Part shown: piece after piece, positions 1 to 5,692 of the stretch
Numbering within the stretch: the stretch's first letter is position 1
Layout: each line of letters opens with the position of its first letter
Source: Burkholderiales bacterium
GTDB lineage: Bacteria; Pseudomonadota; Gammaproteobacteria; Burkholderiales; Burkholderiaceae_C
Assembly: GCA_005793295.1 (NCBI GenBank)
Contig: SXSX01000067.1
Location: 1 to 6,030 of the forward strand
Direction of reading: 5' to 3'
DNA length: 6,030 nucleotides
Made by a program: the position numbers and the translations under genes
The notes under the pieces: generated by a model
Database searches by the model: none
Told to the model about the DNA's origin: nothing
What the model saw: the letters and a program-made list of their open reading frames with translations, nothing else

Positions 1-2
1 AG

Positions 3-224
3 GCCAACGCCGTAGCCCATGCCCAAGCCCTGAAACTGGCCGCCAAACCCCTGCCTTCCCTCATTGAGACCAAACGCTTAATGAAAAAAGGGCAGACCGA
101 GCAACTGTTGGCGCAAATTAACGAAGAAGCTCAAAGCTTTGGACGCCTATTGCAAGCCCCACATGCCACGGAAGCATTTACCGCGTTTATGGAAAAACGC
201 AAGCCCGATTTCTCCAAAATTTGA
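3..224 (+). CDS. enoyl-CoA hydratase/isomerase family protein, C-terminal part (5' end outside window)
   Basis: An open frame runs from the left edge to a TGA at 222-224 and gives the last 73 residues of a protein whose start lies upstream of the window. The visible part begins ANAVAHAQALKLAAKPLPS, continues with IETKRLMKK, and ends with FGRLLQAPHATEAFTAFMEKRKPDFSKI-type sequence. This is the typical C-terminal helical region of crotonase-fold enoyl-CoA hydratases, where the 'EAF.AF.EKRKPDF' ending is very common. These enzymes add water across, or shift, the double bond of 2-enoyl-CoA in beta-oxidation. The oxyanion hole and catalytic glutamates lie outside the window, so hydratase and isomerase cannot be told apart. 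It lies on the same strand as the acyl-CoA dehydrogenase cluster and is separated from it by a probable operator/promoter, so it may belong to the same regulon but a different transcription unit. Confidence 0.85.
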   Translation, partial: ANAVAHAQALKLAAKPLPSLIETKRLMKKGQTEQLLAQINEEAQSFGRLLQAPHATEAFTAFMEKRKPDFSKI

Positions 225-241
225 AGAGGTGAGTCCCTGAG

Positions 242-275
242 TTATTTTTACCAAGCGAACGCTTGCTAAAAATAA
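242..275. promoter_or_regulatory. 34-bp near-perfect palindrome, probable TetR-family operator
   Basis: The left arm TTATTTTTACCAAGCGA pairs with the right arm ACGCTTGCTAAAAATAA at every position except one pair (251/266) and the central AA (258/259). The core is CAAGCG-AA-CGCTTG (252-265), with A/T-rich flanks. It lies immediately upstream of the TetR-family gene, and its right end touches the AAGGGG ribosome-binding-like sequence at 274-279. TetR repressors usually bind palindromes of this kind beside their own gene. The core recalls the CAAG...CTTG half-sites of TetR regulators of lipid and sterol catabolism, but with a wider spacing than the KstR2 consensus. No T-run follows on either strand, so it is not an intrinsic terminator. 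A weak promoter could overlap it (TTGAAG at 221-226 and TATTTT at 243-248, 16-bp spacer). Binding would then block that promoter. Confidence 0.75.
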
Positions 276-291
276 GGGGTTTTGGTATGGT

Positions 292-987
292 GTGCCCATG
301 CCTGTTTCGCAACCCACCTCCATCCAACGACCATCTCCCGTTGCGCTCCACCGCGCAGAGGTAAAACGACCCCGAGGACGTCCGCGCAAAACAGCCGAAG
401 ACCGCGATGACGGAAACCGCAGAGCGGCGTTGTTACAAGCTGCGGCAGCGCTTTTTAGGCGCAAGGGCTTTGCGGCAACCACGACCCGTGATATTGCCGC
501 CGCCGCTGGCATGCAAAGCGGCTCTCCTTTTTACCATTTCAAAAGTAAAGACGCCTTATTGTTTGCTGTGATGGAAGAGGGGATGACCTCCGCCTTGGCT
601 CGCCAGCACACAACTTTGGCGCTTTCGCGAGCGGCAAACCCACTCGCCCAGCTACGGGGTTTGGTACATGCGCACTTTCTCGTTTTGCTCGGGCCCCAAA
701 GCGACTTTATCCCGGTGATGTTGTACGAGTCGCGATCGCTCAAACCTGCGCAGCGTGAAAAGTTATCGGCTTTGCAAAGTCAGTATGAAAATTTATGGGT
801 GCCCGTGTTGAAGGCCTTGCATGCCAGCGGCCACTTGCGCGCGCCTGTAGTCTTGGCGCGACTTCTTATTTTGGGCGCGCTGAACTGGTCGGTGCAGTGG
901 TTCGATCCCCATAAAAAAGCGTCGGTTGACGATCTCAGTGATGCGGCCATGGCCTTGTTTGTCGGTGGCTCGGTAGCATCTTCGTAA
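292..987 (+). CDS. TetR/AcrR-family transcriptional regulator with AT-hook-like N-terminal arm
   Basis: The 231-residue product is a ligand-responsive DNA-binding repressor by family. The TetR helix-turn-helix domain spans about residues 44-94: an ALLQAAAALFRRKGF first helix, TTTRDIAAAAG, and the recognition segment with S78-P79-F80-Y81-H82-F83 and K86-D87. The C-terminal region (about 105-230, with LILGALNWSVQWF) resembles the ligand-binding half of KstR2-like regulators of acyl-CoA catabolism. The HTH is preceded by an unusually long basic arm containing KRPRGRPRK (25-33), an AT-hook-like motif suited to the A/T-rich flanks of the upstream palindrome. The start is uncertain: GTG at 292 lies 12 bases after AAGGGG, and ATG at 298 is also in frame. 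The gene sits 22 bp before the SDR gene and is probably cotranscribed with it. Its expected role is autoregulation and control of the downstream cluster, with an acyl-CoA as the likely inducer (inference). Confidence 0.92.
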   Translation: MPMPVSQPTSIQRPSPVALHRAEVKRPRGRPRKTAEDRDDGNRRAALLQAAAALFRRKGFAATTTRDIAAAAGMQSGSPFYHFKSKDALLFAVMEEGMTSALARQHTTLALSRAANPLAQLRGLVHAHFLVLLGPQSDFIPVMLYESRSLKPAQREKLSALQSQYENLWVPVLKALHASGHLRAPVVLARLLILGALNWSVQWFDPHKKASVDDLSDAAMALFVGGSVASS

Positions 988-998
988 TACATTTTCGG

Positions 999-1004
999 TA
1001 GGAG
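999..1004 (+). promoter_or_regulatory. ribosome binding site of the SDR gene
   Basis: TAGGAG lies five bases before the ATG at 1010. It supports that start, giving a protein with about 13 residues before the first beta strand. Confidence 0.75.
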
Positions 1005-1009
1005 TTTTC

Positions 1010-1900
1010 ATGGTGTATGCGTCGGTATTTGTTCCCGGTTTGTTTACGGGAAAAGTGGTGATAGTCACAGGGGGCGGCTCGGGCATTGGCCGCTGTGTGG
1101 CCCACGAATTGGCAGCGCTGGGCGCCAGCGTCGCTTTGGTGGGGCGAAAGTTAGAAAAGTTAGAAACCGTAGCCCAAGAAATCAGCCATGATGGCGGCCA
1201 AGCCAGTGCGCATGCTTGCGATATTCGCCAAGAAGAAGCAGTTCGCCAAACCATTACTGCGATCAAAACCCACTATGGTCAGATTGACGGTTTGGTCAAC
1301 AACGCCGGTGGCCAGTACATGACACCGCTGGAAGCCATCAGCGCCAAAGGTTGGGAAGCGGTCATCAACACCAACCTCACCGGCGGCTTTTTGATGGCCC
1401 GCGAGTGTTACACCCAAGCCATGGCAAAAACGGGTGGAACGATTGTCAATATCGTGGCCGATATGTGGGGCTCTATGCCAGGCATGGGGCACAGCGGTGC
1501 GGCACGCGCCGGGATGATGAGTTTCACAGAAACTGCGGCAGCCGAATGGGCGTGTAGCGGGGTGCGTGTGAATGCGGTGGCGCCAGGCTATATCGCTTCC
1601 AGCGGCATGGACCACTACCCCGAAGAGGCTGGGCCGATGCTGCGCGCCATGGCCAAAACCGTGCCTTTGGGGCGCTTTGGAACCGAAGCCGAAACCGCAG
1701 CGGGGATTGTCTTTTTGCTCAGCCCCGCAGCATCCTTTATCAGTGGCACTACCCTGCGCATTGACGGTGCAAGGCCCCAAGTGCGCATGGGCTGGCCTAT
1801 GACCGTGGCCAGTGCCAAAACGCAAACACGCGACGCCATCAAGCCCTTCAACGGTTTTCACCGCGCCACCACCCCCAAAGTATTTTCAACCCCTGATTGA
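1010..1900 (+). CDS. SDR-family oxidoreductase, peroxisomal enoyl-CoA reductase/2,4-dienoyl-CoA reductase-like
   Basis: The 296-residue product has a Rossmann fold with the cofactor motif TGGGSGIG (20-27), VNNAGG (96-101) and the conserved Asn in NTNLTGG (N122). The segment HSGAARAG (161-168), then EWACSGVRVNAVAPGYI and LSPAASFISG, closely matches what I recall of mammalian trans-2-enoyl-CoA reductase (PECR). As in that group and in 2,4-dienoyl-CoA reductases, the classical Tyr-x-x-x-Lys is absent: the positions hold S162 and R166. The likely reaction is NAD(P)H-dependent reduction of an unsaturated acyl-CoA. The Atu-type (citronellol pathway) SDRs are an alternative comparison. A tail of about 45 residues follows the usual IDG ending, longer than in most SDRs but also seen in PECR-like proteins. 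The gene lies between the regulator (22 bp) and the first acyl-CoA dehydrogenase (11 bp), which supports a role in acyl-CoA metabolism. The family is certain; the substrate is not known. Confidence 0.9.
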   Translation: MVYASVFVPGLFTGKVVIVTGGGSGIGRCVAHELAALGASVALVGRKLEKLETVAQEISHDGGQASAHACDIRQEEAVRQTITAIKTHYGQIDGLVNNAGGQYMTPLEAISAKGWEAVINTNLTGGFLMARECYTQAMAKTGGTIVNIVADMWGSMPGMGHSGAARAGMMSFTETAAAEWACSGVRVNAVAPGYIASSGMDHYPEEAGPMLRAMAKTVPLGRFGTEAETAAGIVFLLSPAASFISGTTLRIDGARPQVRMGWPMTVASAKTQTRDAIKPFNGFHRATTPKVFSTPD

Positions 1901-1904
1901 GGAG
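1900..1904 (+). promoter_or_regulatory. ribosome binding site of the first acyl-CoA dehydrogenase
   Basis: AGGAG begins at the last base of the SDR stop codon and ends seven bases before ATG 1912. It decides the start in favour of 1912 over the upstream in-frame TTG at 1897. Confidence 0.8.
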
Positions 1905-1911
1905 ACAGCAT

Positions 1912-3087
1912 ATGCAGTGGACCCACGAACACCAAGAAATTCAAAAAACACTCAAGCGTTTTATTGATGCTGAAATCAATCCGCATGTGGACGAATGGGA
2001 GGCGGCTGAAATTTTCCCAGCCCATGAAGTGTTCAAGAAAATGGGCAAACTCGGCTTGCTCGGTTTGACCAAACCCGAAGCCTATGGCGGCGCAGGGCTG
2101 GATTACAGCTACAGCTTGGCCATGGCCGAAGGGCTGGGTCATATTGAATGCGGTGGTATCCCCATGGCCATTGGCGTGCAGACCGATATGTGCACCCCCG
2201 CATTGGCGCGGTTTGGCAGCGAAGAACTCCAACGCGAATTTTTAGCGCCCGCGATTGCCGGTGACATGGTGGGTTGCATTGGCGTGAGTGAACCCGGCGC
2301 GGGCAGCGATGTGTCTGGCGTGAAATCGCGGGCCCGAAAAGACGGGGACGACTATGTGATTACGGGCCAAAAAATGTGGATCACCAATAGCTTGCAGGCC
2401 GATTGGATGTGCATGCTGGTCAATACCGGAGAAGGGCCGGTGCACAAAAACAAAAGCTTGGTGATGGTGCCTTTACGGGAAAACGGCAAGCTGCGTAAAG
2501 GCATTGAAGTTGCGAAAAAAATCAAAAAAATTGGGATGAACTCCAGTGACACGGGGCTTTTGTATTTTGACGAAGTGCGCGTTCCGCAGCGCAACCGCAT
2601 TGGGGCCGAGGGGCAGGGGTTTATGTACCAGATGCAGCAATTCCAAGAAGAACGTTTGTGGGCGGCGGCGAGTTGTTTGCAGTCATTGAGTAATTGCATC
2701 GAATGGACGGTGGAGTGGGCGCAAGAACGCAAGATGTTTGGCTCCACCTTGGCTGACCAACAGTGGGTGCAATTCAAATTGGCTGAAATGAAAACCGACT
2801 TAGAGAGCTTGCGCTCCCTCACCTACCGCGCGTGTGACTTGTATGTGGATGGGCAAGATGTGTTGGAGTTGGCATCGATGGCCAAACTCCAAGCCGGGCG
2901 ATTGAACCGCACTATTCCTGATGGGTGCTTGCAGTTTTGGGGTGGCATGGGTTACACCTGGGAAAACAAAGTCTCACGCATGTTCCGAGACGGCCGCTTG
3001 GGCTCGATTGGCGGGGGGGCCGATGAAGTCATGCTCGGCATCATCGCCAAAACCATGGGTGTGGCAAAACGAGCGCCGCGCGAATGA
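1912..3087 (+). CDS. acyl-CoA dehydrogenase (first of a coupled pair)
   Basis: The 391-residue product is a FAD-dependent acyl-CoA dehydrogenase, which introduces the alpha-beta double bond of an acyl-CoA and passes electrons to ETF. The start is the ATG at 1912, seven bases after AGGAG (1900-1904). An in-frame TTG at 1897 overlaps the SDR stop and is less likely. Landmarks are an all-helical N-terminal domain, IGVSEPGAGSD (123-133), WITN (156-159), the ERKMFGS FAD contact region, QFWGGMGY (341-348) and FRDGRLGSIGGGADE near the end. The position of the medium-chain catalytic Glu376 is Gly (G368). Glu247 in EERLW aligns with the catalytic Glu of long-chain and isovaleryl-CoA dehydrogenases. 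The stretch CGGIPMAIGVQTDMCTPALARFG resembles AtuD-like citronellyl-CoA dehydrogenases from memory, suggesting a branched or terpenoid acyl-CoA, but this is tentative. It overlaps the next gene by 4 bp. Confidence 0.95.
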   Translation: MQWTHEHQEIQKTLKRFIDAEINPHVDEWEAAEIFPAHEVFKKMGKLGLLGLTKPEAYGGAGLDYSYSLAMAEGLGHIECGGIPMAIGVQTDMCTPALARFGSEELQREFLAPAIAGDMVGCIGVSEPGAGSDVSGVKSRARKDGDDYVITGQKMWITNSLQADWMCMLVNTGEGPVHKNKSLVMVPLRENGKLRKGIEVAKKIKKIGMNSSDTGLLYFDEVRVPQRNRIGAEGQGFMYQMQQFQEERLWAAASCLQSLSNCIEWTVEWAQERKMFGSTLADQQWVQFKLAEMKTDLESLRSLTYRACDLYVDGQDVLELASMAKLQAGRLNRTIPDGCLQFWGGMGYTWENKVSRMFRDGRLGSIGGGADEVMLGIIAKTMGVAKRAPRE

Positions 3088-4229
3088 CAGACGTATCTGA
3101 CATCACCCACCTGCAAGACAGCGCACAGCGCTTTGTCCGAACTGAGGTGGCGCCCCATTTAGAGGCTTGGGAAGCGGCGCAAGCTTTTCCTCGCAGTTTG
3201 TATGGCCGCGCTGCGGATTTGGGTTGGCTGGGCATGGGCTACCCTCAAGCCTTGGGTGGCACCCCAGCGAGTTGGAAACTGCGCAGCGCCTTAACCTACA
3301 CGCTCGCGCGTAGCAGCGGCAGCGGCGGTTTGATGGCAAGCTTGTTTAGCCACAACATTGGATTGCCTCCGTTGTTGAATTGGGGCAGCGTGTCTCTTCA
3401 AAACGAAGTCATTCCTTCCGTTTTGCGCGGAGAAAAAATCGCCGCACTGGCGATCACCGAGCCTGGTGGTGGAACCGATGTTGCTGCTTTGCGAACCACA
3501 GCCCATTTGGACGAGGACAGCTACATCGTCAATGGCGAAAAAGTTTTCATTACTTCTGGCATGCGGGCCGATTGGCTCACGGTGGCCGTGCGCACCGACT
3601 CTGCCAACAAAGGGCGCAGCGGTATCTCGATGCTGGTGATTCCCGGCGATACGCCTGGCATAACGCGCAGCCCTCTGAACAAAATGGGCTGGCATTGTTC
3701 TGACACGGCGCATCTGCGCTTTGATGGCGTTCGGGTGCCTGCGCGGTTTTTGGTCGGTGAGGAGGGCGGGGGATTCAAGATCATCATGACCAACTTCAAC
3801 GCTGAGCGCATGTCGATGGCATTCATGGCTTTGGGCTTTGCCGAATGTTGTTACGACGAAGCGCTTAGCTGGGCGCAACAGCGAAAAACATTTGGCAGTG
3901 CGCTGGTGGAGCACCAAGTGGTGCGCCATAAATTGATGGATATGAAAATGCGCATCGAGTCCACCCGCGCGTGGGCCGATGCGGTTGCCCAGCGCAGTGA
4001 TGCGGGCGACGAGGGTGCCGAGTGGGTAGCACAGGTCTGTTTGCTCAAAAACCATGCGACCCAGACCATGCAGTTTTGTGCCGACCAAGGGGTTCAAATT
4101 TTGGGTGGCATGGGCTTTATGCGCGGCACAGCGACTGAACGCATTTACCGTGAAGTCAAGGTCATGATGATTGGCGGCGGAGCGGAAGAAATTATGAAAG
4201 AGTTGGCCTCGCGTCAGTTGGGGCTGTAA
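3084..4229 (+). CDS. acyl-CoA dehydrogenase (second of a coupled pair)
   Basis: The 381-residue product is a second full-length acyl-CoA dehydrogenase, clearly paralogous to its upstream neighbour (compare TEVAPHLEAWEAAQAFP with AEINPHVDEWEAAEIFP). It carries LAITEPGGGTD (Glu at 126), FITS (155-158), QQRKTFGSAL, QILGGMGF (338-345) and the terminal IGGGAEEIMKELASRQLG, which is very like long-chain acyl-CoA dehydrogenase. The Glu376-equivalent position is Gly365. Glu241 in NAERM is the candidate catalytic base. Its ATG lies within ATGA (3084-3087), overlapping the stop of the first dehydrogenase, and no good Shine-Dalgarno sequence precedes it, so translational coupling is likely. The two products could act on successive intermediates or form a mixed complex, as some actinobacterial steroid dehydrogenases do. 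Here both subunits keep their catalytic and FAD motifs, so separate homo-oligomers are equally possible. Confidence 0.95.
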   Translation: MTDVSDITHLQDSAQRFVRTEVAPHLEAWEAAQAFPRSLYGRAADLGWLGMGYPQALGGTPASWKLRSALTYTLARSSGSGGLMASLFSHNIGLPPLLNWGSVSLQNEVIPSVLRGEKIAALAITEPGGGTDVAALRTTAHLDEDSYIVNGEKVFITSGMRADWLTVAVRTDSANKGRSGISMLVIPGDTPGITRSPLNKMGWHCSDTAHLRFDGVRVPARFLVGEEGGGFKIIMTNFNAERMSMAFMALGFAECCYDEALSWAQQRKTFGSALVEHQVVRHKLMDMKMRIESTRAWADAVAQRSDAGDEGAEWVAQVCLLKNHATQTMQFCADQGVQILGGMGFMRGTATERIYREVKVMMIGGGAEEIMKELASRQLGL

Positions 4230-4239
4230 CAATCCTGCT

Positions 4240-4752
4240 ATGCCAAAAAAATCAGAAAAAAGTGGATCCGCTAAGGATGAAGTTCCTTCCGACGTGACCT
4301 TCGAAGCGGAGTTTGTCAACGGGCTTACCGCCATCTTTGAAGACAAGATCGTTTTTAACCGCGTCTTGGGTCTCAAAATCACATCGTTACAGCCCCACGA
4401 GGTGCGAGCCCGTATCGATATGAAACCCGACTTGGTGGGCCACTACAGTTTCAACCGGATCCATGGTGGCGTGATTAGCGCAGGACTTGACGCTATGGGC
4501 GGCCTGGCCTGCATGGCCGCCATAGGCGCTCGCCATATGGATGAGACGCCCGTTCAACGCTTGCTACGTTTTGGGAAACTTGGGACCATTGATTTGCGCA
4601 TCGATTACCTGCGCCCCGGAATAAGCGAGTATTTTGAACTGCGTGCGCAGGTGCTTCGTTTGGGTTCGCGCGTAGCCTCTACGCGCATGGAGTTTTTGGC
4701 TGCAGACGGCAAGCTACTTTCTACCGGGTCAGGCGCGTATATCGTGTCTTGA
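4240..4752 (+). CDS. YigI-like hotdog-fold acyl-CoA thioesterase
   Basis: The 170-residue product has a single hotdog domain. It matches E. coli YigI, an acyl-CoA thioesterase, in 'FNRVLGLKI' (about 39-47), HGGVISAGLD (75-84) and GTIDLRIDYLRPG (115-127). The HGG followed six residues later by Asp84 is the PaaI/YigI-type active-site pattern, with Asp84 the probable catalytic acid/base. The likely role is hydrolysis of acyl-CoA dead-end or slowly degraded intermediates, which would recycle CoA. The first 20 or so residues are Lys/Ser/Glu-rich and look disordered. There is no signal peptide. It starts 10 bases after the second dehydrogenase stop without a clear Shine-Dalgarno sequence, so translation may depend on the upstream gene. 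It is the last gene of the cluster and is followed at once by a terminator. Confidence 0.9.
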   Translation: MPKKSEKSGSAKDEVPSDVTFEAEFVNGLTAIFEDKIVFNRVLGLKITSLQPHEVRARIDMKPDLVGHYSFNRIHGGVISAGLDAMGGLACMAAIGARHMDETPVQRLLRFGKLGTIDLRIDYLRPGISEYFELRAQVLRLGSRVASTRMEFLAADGKLLSTGSGAYIVS

Positions 4753-4770
4753 TCTGCATAAGCCCATAAA

Positions 4771-4804
4771 AAAAAGGCCCTGCGCATAACGCGTGGGCCT
4801 TTTT
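4771..4804. terminator. bidirectional intrinsic terminator between the convergent thioesterase gene and rpoZ
   Basis: AAAAAGGCCC (4771-4780) pairs perfectly with GGGCCTTTTT (4795-4804), with a 14-base loop that can add a short GCG/CGC pairing. Plus-strand transcripts end in five T. Minus-strand transcripts gain eight T, from the A-run at 4768-4775. It starts 18 bases after the thioesterase stop and lies 19 bases beyond the rpoZ stop, so it serves both operons. Confidence 0.92.
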
Positions 4805-4809
4805 GATAT

Positions 4810-4842
4810 GAAAAAAGTAGGCTTTACAGCGGTACTTTTTTC
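4810..4842. repeat. 10-bp perfect inverted repeat around the rpoZ stop codon
   Basis: GAAAAAAGTA (4810-4819) is the exact reverse complement of TACTTTTTTC (4833-4842), with a 13-base spacer that contains the rpoZ stop codon (4824-4826). Read on the minus strand, it forms an A/U-rich hairpin whose 5' arm codes for the Lys-Lys-Val near the omega C-terminus and whose 3' arm is T-rich. It may be a weak auxiliary terminator or an mRNA 3'-end structure. It could also be chance, since both arms are of low complexity. Confidence 0.55.
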
Positions 4843-5027
4843 AGCATCTCAATACCGACTTTTCCCGCTGCGATTTCACGCAAGGCAGTGACGCAAGGCT
4901 TGTTTTTGCTTTCAATTTTTGGCGTGTGGCCTTGGTTGAGCATGCGGGCGCGGTAGGTGGCAGCAAGAACCAATTGAAAGCGGTTAGGGATCTGCTCGAG
5001 GCAGTCTTCGACGGTAATGCGTGCCAT
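4824..5027 (-). CDS. rpoZ: DNA-directed RNA polymerase omega subunit
   Basis: The 67-residue product starts MARITVEDCLEQIPNRFQLV and continues with LAATYRARML and ALREIAAGKVG, which is the unmistakable omega-subunit sequence at its normal betaproteobacterial length. Omega binds the beta' subunit, helps assemble and stabilise RNA polymerase, and in proteobacteria forms part of a ppGpp site. The ATG (complement of 5025-5027) is preceded by GGAG (complement of 5033-5036) at five bases. It lies 15 bp downstream of gmk in the same operon, as in many proteobacteria. The usual next gene, spoT/relA, is absent: the gene is followed by an inverted repeat around its stop and by a strong terminator shared with the convergent catabolic operon. 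Confidence 0.97.
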   Translation of the reverse strand: MARITVEDCLEQIPNRFQLVLAATYRARMLNQGHTPKIESKNKPCVTALREIAAGKVGIEMLKKVPL

Positions 5028-5042
5028 AAATTCTCCGAAAAA

Positions 5043-5663
5043 CTAGGGGATATTGAGCGCTTGGAACGTTGCGGCCCTTGCGCGGCGCTGCGCTGCAAAC
5101 TTAAGCCGTTGGGAGTGAACGATTGCTTTCAAATCAAAAAGCGCCCGGTCAAACAACTCATTGATTATAACGAAGTCAAACTTTTGGGCTTGGGCGACCT
5201 CAATCGCGGCATTTTTCATGCGCAATTCGATAGTTTCAGTGGCATCTTCGCCTCGGCGCTCCAAGCGAGAGCGCAATTCTTCCCAGCTCGGTGGCAGTAC
5301 AAAAATACAGACAGCGTTAGAAAACGTTTGTTTGATTTGAATCGCACCTTGGAAGTCAATTTCTAAAATGACATCAGCGCCTTGCTCCATGCGCTCTTGA
5401 ATGGCTTTTTTTGAGGTGCCGTAGCGTTGGTTGTGTACGTGGGCCCACTCGACAAAGGCATCGGCCGCGATCATCGCGTCAAATTCTTGCTCAGACACAA
5501 AAAAGTACTCGCGTCCATGTTTTTCTTGCCCTCGGGGAGCGCGTGTGGTGTGTGAGACAGAGGGTTGAACGTGGGAATCGAGCTCTTGCAAGGCGCGAAC
5601 CAGGCTGGACTTGCCCGCACCGCTGGGGGCTGCAACAACAAAGAGGTTTCCAGGGTAGTCCAT
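5043..5663 (-). CDS. gmk: guanylate kinase
   Basis: The 206-residue product converts GMP and ATP to GDP and ADP, an essential cytoplasmic step of purine nucleotide synthesis. It has the P-loop APSGAGKSS (12-20), the guanylate kinase signature TTRAPR..E..G..YFFV (39-56) for GMP binding, EWAHVHNQRYGTS, the LEIDFQGA strand and the lid region ERRGEDATETIELRMKNA with its arginines. Length and motif order are normal for bacterial Gmk. The ATG is the complement of 5661-5663. The 29-base gap from yicC shows no clear Shine-Dalgarno sequence, which is unusual for an essential gene, so the start rests on homology (the family usually begins a few residues before GNLF.V.APSGAGK). It is followed by rpoZ after 15 bases, so the two are surely cotranscribed. 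Confidence 0.97.
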   Translation of the reverse strand: MDYPGNLFVVAAPSGAGKSSLVRALQELDSHVQPSVSHTTRAPRGQEKHGREYFFVSEQEFDAMIAADAFVEWAHVHNQRYGTSKKAIQERMEQGADVILEIDFQGAIQIKQTFSNAVCIFVLPPSWEELRSRLERRGEDATETIELRMKNAAIEVAQAQKFDFVIINELFDRALFDLKAIVHSQRLKFAAQRRARAATFQALNIP

Positions 5664-5692
5664 ACAGGGTTAACGGTTGGCTAAATGTTGGA

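Noticed and set aside
242..275. The palindrome as an intrinsic terminator of the hydratase gene
   Set aside because: Neither strand has a T-run directly after the G/C-containing stem. The loop would be only two bases and the G/C stem only six pairs. Symmetry and position beside a TetR gene fit an operator better.
1160..1861. A 233-codon minus-strand open frame opposite the SDR gene
   Set aside because: It is antisense to a certain SDR gene, and its translation shows low-complexity His/Gly-rich sequence with no domain.
1897..1911. The TTG at 1897 as start of the first acyl-CoA dehydrogenase
   Set aside because: It overlaps the SDR stop and lies upstream of the AGGAG site. The ATG at 1912 is properly spaced from that site and gives the usual N-terminus.
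3013..3019. A run of seven G in the first acyl-CoA dehydrogenase gene, a possible slippage or frameshift site
   Set aside because: The reading frame is intact on both sides and the encoded Gly-Gly matches the family motif, so no frameshift is needed to explain the gene.
3291..4382. A 363-codon minus-strand open frame opposite the second acyl-CoA dehydrogenase
   Set aside because: It is antisense to a gene with clear family motifs, crosses into the thioesterase gene, and its translation is His/Arg-rich without any recognisable domain. It is a shadow frame.
4808..4889. A short plus-strand frame beginning MKKVGFTAVLFSASQ, like a signal peptide
   Set aside because: It overlaps the 3' end of rpoZ in antisense and stops after about 26 codons. 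It lies directly beyond a terminator and has no ribosome binding site.
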